Positions 50,842 through 58,898 of a stretch of 64,000 bases of DNA are shown here, one piece after another. The translations under genes and the position numbers were made by a program. Within the stretch, counting starts at the first letter, position 1. Every line of letters starts with the position of its first letter. Under the pieces are notes generated by a model, which was given only the letters and a program-made list of their open reading frames with translations, did no database searches and was not told the origin of the DNA. The stretch is from Sinimarinibacterium flocculans. GTDB taxonomy: Bacteria > Pseudomonadota > Gammaproteobacteria > Nevskiales > Nevskiaceae. The stretch covers positions 530,829 through 594,828 of the forward strand of contig NZ_QICN01000002.1 of assembly GCF_003201205.1 (NCBI RefSeq), in the 5' to 3' direction.

Positions 50842-51147
50842 TCAGAGGCCGTTGATGTCGATCAGGTCCAGCGGATTGTCCCAACGGCCGGCATGCGGCG
50901 TGCCGTCATCGCGGTCGAGCCCGTAGTCTTCCGGCTCGATGTCGAGCGCCCCGGAATAGTCCTCGGGTGGCGCGCAGGACTGCGCGGCCAGTTCCATCCA
51001 GGTGTCGAAGTCGAATTCCTCGAGCGTGCCGTCGTAGTGCTGCACGAGCACGATCTCGGCCTTCGCGTCGACGCCGACGATTTCGAAGGGCTCGCCGTCG
51101 ACCTTGAACCACTGCCCGACAGCCAGATCGCTGAGCCATTCCGCCAT
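50842..51147 (-). CDS. Small acidic conserved protein, unknown function
   Basis: 101 aa, acidic, starting MAEWLSDLAVGQWFKVDGEPFEIVGV. It has a short beta-rich SH3-like N-terminal half (VGVDAKAEIVLVQHYDGTLEEFDFDTW) and an acidic tail (EPPEDYGLDRDDGTP type). This matches the pattern of small DUF6763-type proteins of Gammaproteobacteria, as I recall it. The ATG follows GGGAGGTCAATGAG; a start seven codons earlier is less well supported. Confidence 0.75.
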   Translation of the reverse strand: MAEWLSDLAVGQWFKVDGEPFEIVGVDAKAEIVLVQHYDGTLEEFDFDTWMELAAQSCAPPEDYSGALDIEPEDYGLDRDDGTPHAGRWDNPLDLIDINGL

Positions 51148-51320
51148 CTCATTGACCTCCCGCGCCATCCGTCGAGGGCCGGCCTTGCTTCGGCCGACGG
51201 GGGGTTTTCCTCGCAGGGCGCACCCCAAGTTCTACGCCCCTCGCGGCGCGGCTTCAAGCCACCGGCAGGCCGCTGGCCGGCAAGCCGCTGAAACGCGGGG
51301 GAATCGCCTGCTCCGGCCGC

Positions 51321-52352
51321 TCAGGGACAGGGGATGGTGTAGCGGGCGTGAATCTGCTCGATGCCGCGCAGCACATCGTCGGACAGCGTGAGCGTGGCGC
51401 TGGCGAGGTTGCTGCGCAGCTGCTCCGCGGTGGTCGCGCCGATGATGTTCGACACGACGAAGGGCCGGCTGCTGACGTAGGCCAGGGCCATCTGCGCCGG
51501 GTCGAGGCCGTGCTGCCGTGCCAGTGCGACATAGGCCGCCGTCGCCGCAACGCCCTGCTCGCCGTTGTAGCGGGAAAAGCGCGTGAACAGGGTCAGCCGG
51601 GCGTTCGGCGGTCGCACCCCGTCGAGGTACTTGCCGGACAGCATGCCGAACGCCAGCGGCGAGTAGGCCAGCAGACCGATCTGTTCGCGGTGCGCGAACT
51701 CGGCGAGGCCGACCTCGTAGCTGCGGTTGAGCAGGCTGTACGGATTCTGCACCGACTGGATCCGCGGCAGGTCCCGCTCGCGATGCAGCCGCAGGTACTC
51801 CGAGACGCCCCAGGGCGTCTCGTTGGAGACGCCGACATGGCGCACCTTGCCCTGGCGCACCAGCTCGCCGAGCGCGGCCAGCGTCTCCTCGATCGCCGGG
51901 CCGTCGGCGTCGCGAGGCTCGTAGCCCAGCTTGCCGAAGTAGTTGGTCGGCCGTTGCGGCCAGTGCACCTGATACAGGTCGATGACGTCGGTCTGCAGTC
52001 GCTGCAGGCTGGTCTCGCAGGCCGCGATCACCTGCGCGCGATCCAGTCGCGGACCGCCGCGCAGGTAGGGAAACATCCCCGGGCCGATGACCTTGCTCGC
52101 GAGCACGATGTCGCGGCGGCGGCGGGTCCTGCGCAGCCAGCTGCCGATGTACTGTTCGGTGCGCCCCTGGGTTTCGGCCCGCGGAGGCACCGGATACATC
52201 TCGGCGGTATCGATGAAGTTCACGCCCGCCTCGAGCGCCTGCTCGATCTGGGCGTGCGCGTCGGTCTCGCTGTTCTGCTCGCCCCAGGTCATCGTGCCCA
52301 GGCCGATCACGCTGAGCTTCAGGCCGCTGATCCCGAGCGCACGGTATTCCAT
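51321..52352 (-). CDS. tas: NADP(H)-dependent aldo/keto reductase, Tas-like
   Basis: 343 aa TIM barrel. The start MEYRALGISGLKLSVIGLGTMTWGEQ, the catalytic DTAEMYPVPP (Asp, Tyr), LASKV (Lys) and YQVHWPQR (His) are typical of the Tas branch of the AKR superfamily. The cofactor motif lies in the C-terminal third (IIGATTAEQLRSNL). The physiological substrate is unknown. It is preceded on the same strand by the phosphoribulokinase gene, 10 bp away. Confidence 0.93.
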   Translation of the reverse strand: MEYRALGISGLKLSVIGLGTMTWGEQNSETDAHAQIEQALEAGVNFIDTAEMYPVPPRAETQGRTEQYIGSWLRRTRRRRDIVLASKVIGPGMFPYLRGGPRLDRAQVIAACETSLQRLQTDVIDLYQVHWPQRPTNYFGKLGYEPRDADGPAIEETLAALGELVRQGKVRHVGVSNETPWGVSEYLRLHRERDLPRIQSVQNPYSLLNRSYEVGLAEFAHREQIGLLAYSPLAFGMLSGKYLDGVRPPNARLTLFTRFSRYNGEQGVAATAAYVALARQHGLDPAQMALAYVSSRPFVVSNIIGATTAEQLRSNLASATLTLSDDVLRGIEQIHARYTIPCP

Positions 52353-52362
52353 GTGGGGCGGC

Positions 52363-53250
52363 TCAGGCCGCCGGTCGCGCGCTGTCGCGACGCGCGAGCA
52401 GGTCGACCACCATCGGCTTGACGATCAGCTCCAGCGCCCGCTCCTGCTGCAGGCCCGGCACGACGACGGTCTGCGCATGCGACTGGAATGCGCCGGGCAG
52501 CTCCGACAGCAGCAGGTCGAAATCCGCACGCACGCGCGAGTGTTCGTTGAAGTGGATCACCACCAGGCTCTCCTCCGGGCTCGGAATCTCGCGCACCTCC
52601 AAGGGATTGCTGGTATCGACCAGCGGCACGCGCTGGAAATTGACGTCGGTGCGCGAATACTGCGGCACGATGTGGTCGACGTAGTCCGGCATGCGTCGCA
52701 GGATCGTGCGGCGCACCTCCTCGGCCAGGTAACCGCGCTCGGCGGTATCGCGCCGAATCTTCTGGATCCATTCGAGGTTGATCACCGGCACCACGCCGAC
52801 CAGCAGGTCCATGTGCCGCGCGATGTTGACGTCCTCGCCGACGTAACCGCCGTGCAGTCCCTCGTAGAACAGCAGGTGGGTGTCCTCCGGGAGCCGTTCC
52901 CACGGCGTGAACGTGCCGACCGGCTGTCCCAGGGCTTCTGCTTCGCTGTCGAGGTGCAGGTAGTGGCGCACCGTACCGGTGCCGCTGTCGCCGTACTCGC
53001 GCAGGAGCTGTTCGAGACGCTCGAGCAGGTTGCCGCTGGGTCCGAACAGCGAGAAGTTCTCGCCGCGGATGCGCGCGCGCTCCAGCGTGCGGCGCAGTTG
53101 CTCGCGATCGTAGGCATGGAAGGCGTCGCCTTCGACGAAGGCCGCCTTGACGTGCAACTGCTCGAAGATGCGCATGAACGCCTTCACCGCCGTGCTGGTG
53201 CCGGCGCCGCTCGACCCGGTGATCCCGACGATGGGGTGAAGGACGGACAT
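52363..53250 (-). CDS. Phosphoribulokinase-family protein (PrkB-like)
   Basis: 295 aa P-loop kinase: VGITGSSGAGTSTAVKAF (Walker A variant), VEGDAFHAYDREQ and LLFYEGLHGGYVGEDVNI, all typical of phosphoribulokinase of the short proteobacterial type. No RuBisCO or other Calvin-cycle gene is in the window, so the physiological role is uncertain. E. coli also has such an orphan gene, prkB. The ATG is preceded by AGGAATCG. Operon with tas. Confidence 0.9.
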   Translation of the reverse strand: MSVLHPIVGITGSSGAGTSTAVKAFMRIFEQLHVKAAFVEGDAFHAYDREQLRRTLERARIRGENFSLFGPSGNLLERLEQLLREYGDSGTGTVRHYLHLDSEAEALGQPVGTFTPWERLPEDTHLLFYEGLHGGYVGEDVNIARHMDLLVGVVPVINLEWIQKIRRDTAERGYLAEEVRRTILRRMPDYVDHIVPQYSRTDVNFQRVPLVDTSNPLEVREIPSPEESLVVIHFNEHSRVRADFDLLLSELPGAFQSHAQTVVVPGLQQERALELIVKPMVVDLLARRDSARPAA

Positions 53251-53349
53251 GAACGATTCCTGCCTGTTGCGCACCGTCGTCAGCGCGCAGGGGGACGGTC
53301 GAGGGTACCGGACTCCGCGTTGCAGCGGAATGTCCGTCGTGACGGACGC

Positions 53350-54051
53350 TCAGAGGCGGCGATAGGCGAGGTCGAACACCGCGTGTCCCAGACGCTCGCC
53401 ACGCTGCTCGAACTTGGTGCGCAGCCGCGTCGGCGGCCGGGCAACGAAGCCGCCGTCGGCCGCCTGATTGCGCAAGGCCGGCTCGGCGTTGAGCACGGTG
53501 CGCATGTGCTCGGCGTACTCGGCCCAGTCGGTCGCCAGGGACAGCAGCCCACCCGGCTTGAGACGCGATGCGGCGAGCGCCGCGAACGCCGGCTGGATCA
53601 GGCGGCGCTTGTGATGCCGCTTCTTGTGCCAGGGGTCCGGAAACTGGATGACGATCTCGTCGAGGCTCTCCGGTGCCAGCCAGTCGCGCAGCACCTCGAC
53701 GGCATCGAAACAGGCGACGCGCAGATTGCGGCAGCCGGCCTCGTGCACGCGATGCAGCACCCGGCCGATGCCCGGCCGATGCACCTCGACGCCGAAGAAA
53801 TCGTGCCCGGGCTCCGCCACGACCCGGCTGACCAAGTAGTCGCCCATGCCGAAGCCGATCTCGAACACCACCGGTGCGGCGCGGCCGAACAGCGCCTGCA
53901 GACCGAGGACACCACCGCCGGGCTCGACACCATAGGCGGGCCACAGCTGCTCCAGCGCGCGGCTCTGCCCGACCGTCAGGCGCCCTTCGCGGCGCACGAA
54001 CGAGCGGATCTGCCGCCGGTTCGACGGTTGCGCGTCTGCGGCCTCACTCAT
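53350..54051 (-). CDS. trmB: tRNA (guanine-N7-)-methyltransferase
   Basis: 233 aa SAM-dependent enzyme: SAM motif VVFEIGFGMGDYL, EVHRPGIGRVLH, and the signature QFPDPWHKKRHHKRRLI. It forms m7G46 in the variable loop of tRNAs. Its start overlaps the paiB stop by 8 bp, and thiG lies further upstream in the same direction; trmB following thiG is common in Xanthomonadales-like genomes. Confidence 0.97.
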   Translation of the reverse strand: MSEAADAQPSNRRQIRSFVRREGRLTVGQSRALEQLWPAYGVEPGGGVLGLQALFGRAAPVVFEIGFGMGDYLVSRVVAEPGHDFFGVEVHRPGIGRVLHRVHEAGCRNLRVACFDAVEVLRDWLAPESLDEIVIQFPDPWHKKRHHKRRLIQPAFAALAASRLKPGGLLSLATDWAEYAEHMRTVLNAEPALRNQAADGGFVARPPTRLRTKFEQRGERLGHAVFDLAYRRL

Positions 54052-54664
54052 GCGCGGCCATCCATCGTCCGACTTCGCGCTGCACCGTGTCGCCGGACGC
54101 CTCGAGCCGCGCGATCACGCCGGCGCGGTCGGCGGCGGTCTTGTTCTGGCTCATCTTGAACTTGGCGTCGAGGCGCGAGATCGGCATGCGGAAGGCCACG
54201 ATGTTGCGCAGCAGCGCCTCCAGCCTTTCACCGTCGACGCCGCGGGTCCACGGACACGCGCTGCCCGCTTCGTAGACCGCGGCACTGCGGTCCACCAGAT
54301 CGAGCTTGGCGTCGCGGTCGTCGATGACCTCGACGGTGCCGGTCGCGTGCACCGTCGCGTAGTTCCAGGTCGGTACCTGCAATTCCGGCTGGACGTACCA
54401 CGACGGCGACACGTAGGCATGCGGACCATGGAAGATGGCCAGCGTGTGTCCGTCGGCGAAACGCTGCCAGTGCGGATTGGCGCGCGCCATGTGCCCTTCG
54501 AGCACGCCGTGATCGCCGCCGGCGGCCCACAGCAGCGGCAGGTGCGTGACCTGCGGCTCGCCGTGCCCGGCGGTCACCAGCGTCGCGAAGCCGTACGCCT
54601 GGATCAGCGCGATCGCTTCGCGCAGGTCGCTGCCGGCAAAGTGGCGGGGGGTGTACAGCGCCAT
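54044..54664 (-). CDS. PaiB-like FMN-binding protein
   Basis: 206 aa with the PaiB/FMN-binding split-barrel pattern: starts MALYTPRHFAGSD, contains FATLVTAGHGEPQVTHLPLLW, GPHAYVSPSWY and VPTWNYATVHATG, and ends in a FRMPISRLDAKFKMSQNK block. In Bacillus PaiB is a transcriptional repressor, but proteobacterial relatives may be flavin enzymes. It sits between thiG and trmB. Confidence 0.92.
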   Translation of the reverse strand: MALYTPRHFAGSDLREAIALIQAYGFATLVTAGHGEPQVTHLPLLWAAGGDHGVLEGHMARANPHWQRFADGHTLAIFHGPHAYVSPSWYVQPELQVPTWNYATVHATGTVEVIDDRDAKLDLVDRSAAVYEAGSACPWTRGVDGERLEALLRNIVAFRMPISRLDAKFKMSQNKTAADRAGVIARLEASGDTVQREVGRWMAAHE

Positions 54665-54673
54665 CGTCGGCGT

Positions 54674-55453
54674 CTAGTAGGGCAGGCCTTCGACCGGCGA
54701 GGAGGCGCTGGCGAAACGGCGTCGCGGCATGCGACCGGCGCGGTAGGCGTCGCGGCCGGCCTCGATCGCCTTGCGCATCGCACCGGCCATCAGCACCGGG
54801 TCCTTCGCCTCGGCGATCGCCGTGTTCATCAACACGCCGTCGCAGCCCAGTTCCATCGCGATCGCCGCATCCGACGCGGTGCCGACACCGGCATCGACGA
54901 GGATCGGGACCTTCGCGTTCTCGACGATGGTCAGGATGTTGTACTTGTTCTGGATGCCCAGGCCCGAACCGATCGGCGCGGCCAAGGGCATCACCGCGAC
55001 GCAGCCGAGGTCTTCGAGCCGCTTGCACAGGATCGGGTCGTCGCTGGTGTAGACCATGACCTTGAAGCCGTCGGCGACCAGCGTCTTCGCCGCCTCGAGC
55101 GTCGCAGGGACGTCCGGATACAGGGTCTTCGCGTCGCCGAGCACTTCGAGCTTGACCAGGTCGTGTCCGTCGAGCAGCTCGCGCGCCAGCCGGCAGGTGC
55201 GCACCGCGTCGTCCGCCGTATAGCAGCCGGCCGTGTTCGGCAGGATCGTGTAGGTCGACGGCGGAATCACGTCGAGCAGGTTCGGCTCGTTGGCGTTCTG
55301 GCCAATGTTCGTGCGACGCACGGCAACGGTGACGATCTCGGCGCCGCTGGACTCGATCGCGCGGCGCGTCTCGTCGAGATCCTTGTACTTGCCGGTGCCG
55401 ACGAGCAGCCGCGACCGGTAGGCGCGGCCGGCGATCGTGAGGGTGTCGTTCAC
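54674..55453 (-). CDS. thiG: Thiazole synthase
   Basis: 259 aa TIM barrel: [11 protein letters not shown] start, the Schiff-base lysine in LVKLEVLGD and the phosphate loop [11 protein letters not shown]. It makes the thiazole moiety of thiamine with ThiS-thiocarboxylate, dehydroglycine and DXP. A GGAG lies 6 bases before the GTG. The sulfur carrier gene thiS, normally directly upstream, is missing because the element boundary lies 57 bp away. Confidence 0.97.
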   Translation of the reverse strand: MNDTLTIAGRAYRSRLLVGTGKYKDLDETRRAIESSGAEIVTVAVRRTNIGQNANEPNLLDVIPPSTYTILPNTAGCYTADDAVRTCRLARELLDGHDLVKLEVLGDAKTLYPDVPATLEAAKTLVADGFKVMVYTSDDPILCKRLEDLGCVAVMPLAAPIGSGLGIQNKYNILTIVENAKVPILVDAGVGTASDAAIAMELGCDGVLMNTAIAEAKDPVLMAGAMRKAIEAGRDAYRAGRMPRRRFASASSPVEGLPY

Positions 55454-55509
55454 GGGTTCTCCGGGGGGCGCGGCAGGCGCTTCAGGGCGCGGCCTGCGCA
55501 GAAGAAATC

Positions 55510-55527
55510 TGGAGCGGGCGATGGGAA
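55510..55527 (-). other. ICE attachment site (18-bp tRNA-Gly(UCC)-type 3' end)
   Basis: On the minus strand it reads TTCCCATCGCCCGCTCCA, the T-arm to CCA end of a bacterial tRNA-Gly(UCC). Upstream the bases (GGTGCTG) no longer fit a T-arm, so the match stops at exactly 18 bp, the att length of ICEclc-type elements in tRNA-Gly. The rest of the tRNA is absent here, so this is the distal att copy. Confidence 0.8.
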
Positions 55528-55760
55528 CAGCACCCGGTCGCTAACTCGTTTATTACGAACGTTTTTTCCGATCCAAGCGTCACGGAATGGACTCGATTGT
55601 GGACTCAAGTCTTCGGCCTGGTCAACGCAGGCCGTTGCGGGTGATCCAAAGCGAGCCAAGCACATCCATCAACAGCCAGAGCATCGGATTTCATTCGGAA
55701 GTCTATCTGTCTACTGGCACACCACGCCACAGGTCGCAACGGACAGGCGAGCTGCCGTCC
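55528..55760. promoter_or_regulatory. Non-coding att-proximal region with a possible outward promoter
   Basis: 233 bp between att and the LysR stop. On the minus strand TTGGAT (55571-55576) and TAATAA (55550-55555) are spaced 15 bp, in the AT-richest part of the area and facing the att site. In ICEclc an outward promoter near the distal end drives the integrase after circularisation. The short spacing makes this tentative. Confidence 0.35.
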
Positions 55761-56669
55761 TCAAAGGACTGGCTCTTCATCGACCGGTGCGGCCTCGTCT
55801 TTCGCCCGCTCGATGAACCGCTTCATCGGCTCGGAGGGTTCGCCATGGCGGCGCAGCAGGTAGGTAGAGAGCATCGGTGGGGTGCCGGCCAGGGGACGAA
55901 TGGAGATGTCCGGGCGCTGTAGCGTCTGCACCTGCGAGGCGATGGCGAAACCAATGCCGTAGCCGGCGCCGACCAGGGTCAGCATCACGCCCAGGCTGGT
56001 CACTTCATCGACCAGCTTGAGGGGCGTGCCTGCGTCCTGCAGCAGCGCTTGAATCTGATGGCGGCAGCCCGATCCCGATTCGGGATGGCACAGAACCAGC
56101 GGGAACTTCAAGGCTTCGGCCAGCGGCACCTGCACGTGTGCCAGCAAGGGATGGCGTGCGGGCACGATCACCGACAGCGGATCGGTCCACACCGGCTCGG
56201 CGACGAGACCATCATGCACCGCGTTTGACAACGCAAAGCCGATGTCCAGCAGATCGTTGTGCAGCATCTTGAGCTGCTGCGCGAACGGCAGCTCGAAGAC
56301 GCGAATCTCCAGCTCGGGCTCATCCTCGCGGCTGCGTGCCAGCAAGGTGGCGATGCGGGGCTGCGCCAGGCTGTCGCAGATCGCGATGCGCAGATGGCCC
56401 TGGTAGCCCTGTGCCGCCGCCTTGGCGCTCTTGACTGCCTGCTCCACGGTGGCTAGCACGCGCCGGCATTCGCCGAGGAACACCTGGCCGGCCCAGGTCA
56501 GCCGCGTCAGGCGTGTGCTGCGGTCGAACAACTGCACGCCAAGCTGGCTTTCCAGGTCGCGCATCGCACGCGACACAGGCGATTGCTCGATGCCCAGACG
56601 CTCGGCTGCACGGGCCAGATGCAGTTCTTCCGCAACTGCGACGAAGTAACGCAGCAACCTGAAATCCAA
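55761..56669 (-). CDS. LysR-family transcriptional regulator (ICE, first)
   Basis: 302 aa. N-terminal winged HTH (LRYFVAVAEELHLARAAERLGIEQSPVSRAMRDLE) with the LysR helix 3 pattern, then the two-lobed effector domain. The TTG start (56669) has AGGAGG at 5-base spacing; a GTG two codons earlier lacks room for a ribosome site. It is closely related to the second LysR gene in the element, including the effector-domain block PVWxDPLxV-x2-PARHPLLAH. Target and ligand are unknown. It is oriented toward att. Confidence 0.9.
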   Translation of the reverse strand: MDFRLLRYFVAVAEELHLARAAERLGIEQSPVSRAMRDLESQLGVQLFDRSTRLTRLTWAGQVFLGECRRVLATVEQAVKSAKAAAQGYQGHLRIAICDSLAQPRIATLLARSREDEPELEIRVFELPFAQQLKMLHNDLLDIGFALSNAVHDGLVAEPVWTDPLSVIVPARHPLLAHVQVPLAEALKFPLVLCHPESGSGCRHQIQALLQDAGTPLKLVDEVTSLGVMLTLVGAGYGIGFAIASQVQTLQRPDISIRPLAGTPPMLSTYLLRRHGEPSEPMKRFIERAKDEAAPVDEEPVL

Positions 56670-56950
56670 GGCCACCTCCTGTTTGTCTTCTTCTGGTTCG
56701 GCCTATCCGGCGCCAGCACCTCCATCCGCATCCCGTCAGCACCTCCTTCGATGGCATCGCGTCGAAGCACTTATGCCTGTCGGGAACAGGCCCGTCGCCG
56801 GCATGCGCGGAGCAGGCCGGCGCACACAGCCCGGACATTCAATGCTGATGGCGCGCGCGCAGGCGTCAGGCGCGCACGCGTGACTGGTGTCCGCGATCAG
56901 TGCAACCGACGACGACACGCCGGCGTCAGGGCGGGCGTGCCGATGCAGTT

Positions 56951-57230
56951 TCATGGGGGTGTCTTTCGGCTCACCCCGGTCATGGCCTGGTCGGTCACGA
57001 AGCTCAGCTCCAACACCCCAGACTTCTGCGTAGCCGCCATCCCCTGGGCGACGCGCTGGTAGGCCCACCAGGCGGTCGCCGCGGATGAAGTCCTCGGGCT
57101 GCGGTTGACGCGGCGCGCAGGCCTGCAGCCGCTGCGCGAGCTGCTCGTCGCCCATGCGTTCGTCGTTCCAGAACACGCTGCCGTGGGTGGTGACGGACAG
57201 GTTCGCCACGTCGGGCTTGATCGGCTTCAC
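56951..57230 (-). pseudogene. exbD: exbD fragment, truncated and frameshifted
   Basis: The 3' two-thirds of an ExbD/TolR-type biopolymer transport gene: KPIKPDVANLSVTTHGSVFWNDERM and PQPEDFIRGDRLV, then, after a one-base insertion in a GTGGGCC stretch (about 57068), YQRVAQGMAATQKSGVLELSFVTDQAM to a TGA at 56951. The membrane-anchor part is gone. A downstream frame begins on ATGA at its stop and continues to 56736 without recognisable similarity. ExbD couples ExbB and TonB, so a functional copy must be elsewhere. Confidence 0.75.
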
Positions 57231-57247
57231 TCCATTCAGACACAGAT

Positions 57248-57266
57248 GCTAATGAGAATTATTATT
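57248..57266. promoter_or_regulatory. Fur-box-like operator
   Basis: GCTAATGAGAATTATTATT matches the 19-bp Fur consensus GATAATGATAATCATTATC at 15 positions. It lies 18 bp upstream of the truncated exbD start, in the AT-richest spot of the region. In intact exbBD loci such a site is normal, so it is probably the surviving promoter end of a lost iron-transport operon. Confidence 0.6.
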
Positions 57267-57456
57267 GATTGTCCGTGGTTTTGTGTGATATGGCAACACC
57301 AATGGAATAACCCGGCTTTCAGACGCCGCCTCGTGCCGGCGACTGAAGGCCGGATGGCGGCAACTGGAAGCCTCTGTGACCGGCATCGCCACCGGGAAGC
57401 ACTCATGCGGTTCCCTGCGGCCAGAGGAATGGACTCCACTTTCTGGGGGGAAGTAC

Positions 57457-58368
57457 ATGAACTTACGCCATCTTCGCTGTTTCATCGCCGTGGCCGAGGA
57501 GTTGCACTTTGGCCGGGCGGCGCGGCGGCTGCATGTGGAGCAGTCGCCCCTGTCGCGCACGATCCGCCAACTGGAGGCGGACCTGGGCGTGACGCTGCTG
57601 GAGCGCACGCCGCGCGGGGTGCGCCTGACCCCGGCCGGGCAGGTGTTCCTGGAGGAGGCCCGGCGCGTGCTGCTGACCCTTGAGCAAGCCCAGATCAAGG
57701 CGCGGGCGGTGGCGGCGGGACACCGGGGCACCCTGCGCATCGCCTTGGCCGGCGGCGTCGGCCGGACCCGGCTGTCGGCGCTTCTCGCGCTGTGCCGGGA
57801 GGAGGCGCCGGAAGTGGGCATCCGGCTGTTCGAGGCGCCGCTGTCACAGGTGGTGGGCGGGCTGGGCAACGACCTGTACGACGCGGCCTTTGCGATGGCC
57901 GGCGAGATGGAGGCCGGGGTGGTCGCCAGGCCGGTGTGGCAAGACCCGCTGGTGGTGGCCATACCCGCGCGGCACCCCTTGCTGGCGCACAAGCGGGTAC
58001 CGCTGGACGAGGTGGTGGGCTACCCGCTGGTGCTGTGTCACCCGCAGGTTTGTCAGGAGTGCAGCCGGCAATGCGAGCGCCTGCTGCGCCTGGTGGAGAC
58101 ACCGCCGGTCGTGGCCGAGTACGTGACGACCCACTCGTTGATGTTGGCCCTGGTGGCGGCCGGCTATGGCGTGGGATTTTCCACTGCGGCGCACGCGGTG
58201 GCATGCCGGCAGGCGGACGTGATCGTCCGGCCGCTGGATGAAGACTCGGCGGCGTTGACGACCTACCTGCTACATCCCGAGGGCGCGATGTCGGAGCCGC
58301 TGCGCCACTTCATCGACCGTGCGCAGCGTGTCGGCCACATGCCGTTGCATGCGCAACGGCTCGCATGA
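57457..58368 (+). CDS. LysR-family transcriptional regulator (ICE, second)
   Basis: 303 aa. HTH MNLRHLRCFIAVAEELHFGRAARRLHVEQSPLSRTIRQLE and a standard effector domain. Paralogue of the other LysR gene, in opposite orientation. The ATG has a GGGGGGAAGTAC site. The 226 bp upstream of it holds the Fur-like box and no recognised gene. Function in the ICE is unknown; a regulator of carried cargo is possible. Confidence 0.92.
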   Translation: MNLRHLRCFIAVAEELHFGRAARRLHVEQSPLSRTIRQLEADLGVTLLERTPRGVRLTPAGQVFLEEARRVLLTLEQAQIKARAVAAGHRGTLRIALAGGVGRTRLSALLALCREEAPEVGIRLFEAPLSQVVGGLGNDLYDAAFAMAGEMEAGVVARPVWQDPLVVAIPARHPLLAHKRVPLDEVVGYPLVLCHPQVCQECSRQCERLLRLVETPPVVAEYVTTHSLMLALVAAGYGVGFSTAAHAVACRQADVIVRPLDEDSAALTTYLLHPEGAMSEPLRHFIDRAQRVGHMPLHAQRLA

Positions 58369-58898
58369 GGCTGCCTCGGCGGGTTAACCGATTCCATTTT
58401 GGTCAAAGCGCCAGACCTGTTTTGTCATAGCGGGATTCCATTGCCGCGGTGCACGGGTGTGCTGCACTCAGGCTGCTCGCGCTTGCGGTTGGCATCCTGC
58501 GATGAAACTCGCATGCCCATCGCGTCGCGTCACAGCGAAGACGCGCGGCGCAACAGTGCTTGCCGTATGCGCATCGGCTCTGGCGTGTTGAGCTGATCGC
58601 GCTTTACTGGGCCTTTTCCCCTGCAAAGACTTTGGCCTGGTTATCCGGGTCAGGCATGGTGCCCGCGAATGACGCTGGTGACAGCATGTTTCGCGGCTTG
58701 CGAATTGTGAGGGATGGCGCCATGCGCAGCAAGGCGCACATCTCGCAATGAAACCGGCGGCATCTCCGATGCCACGGTCTTCACCGCTTCGCCACCTGTT
58801 CGTTTCGCCCGGAGATTCCTGGACAGCAACGCACGCCCCCCCTGTACGGCGGGTGCGCGTGCCTGGACTCGGTGCGATGACGAATGGAGGCGCGCGAT
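58369..58898. other. Long non-coding stretch in the ICE
   Basis: 530 bp between the second LysR gene and the next ICE gene. Short frames in it have no recognisable product. I see no terminator with a T tract, transposon end or direct repeat. It may carry the promoter of the following gene and decayed cargo DNA. Confidence 0.4.

Noticed and set aside
53333..53348. GTCCGTC/GACGGAC dyad between trmB and the phosphoribulokinase gene
   Set aside because: Short stem with a 2-base loop and no T run; too weak to call as terminator or operator.
55450..55665. 71-codon minus-strand frame ending on the thiG start (GTGA)
   Set aside because: It runs across the att site, so it joins chromosomal and ICE sequence by chance. 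It is not ThiS-like (no C-terminal Gly-Gly).
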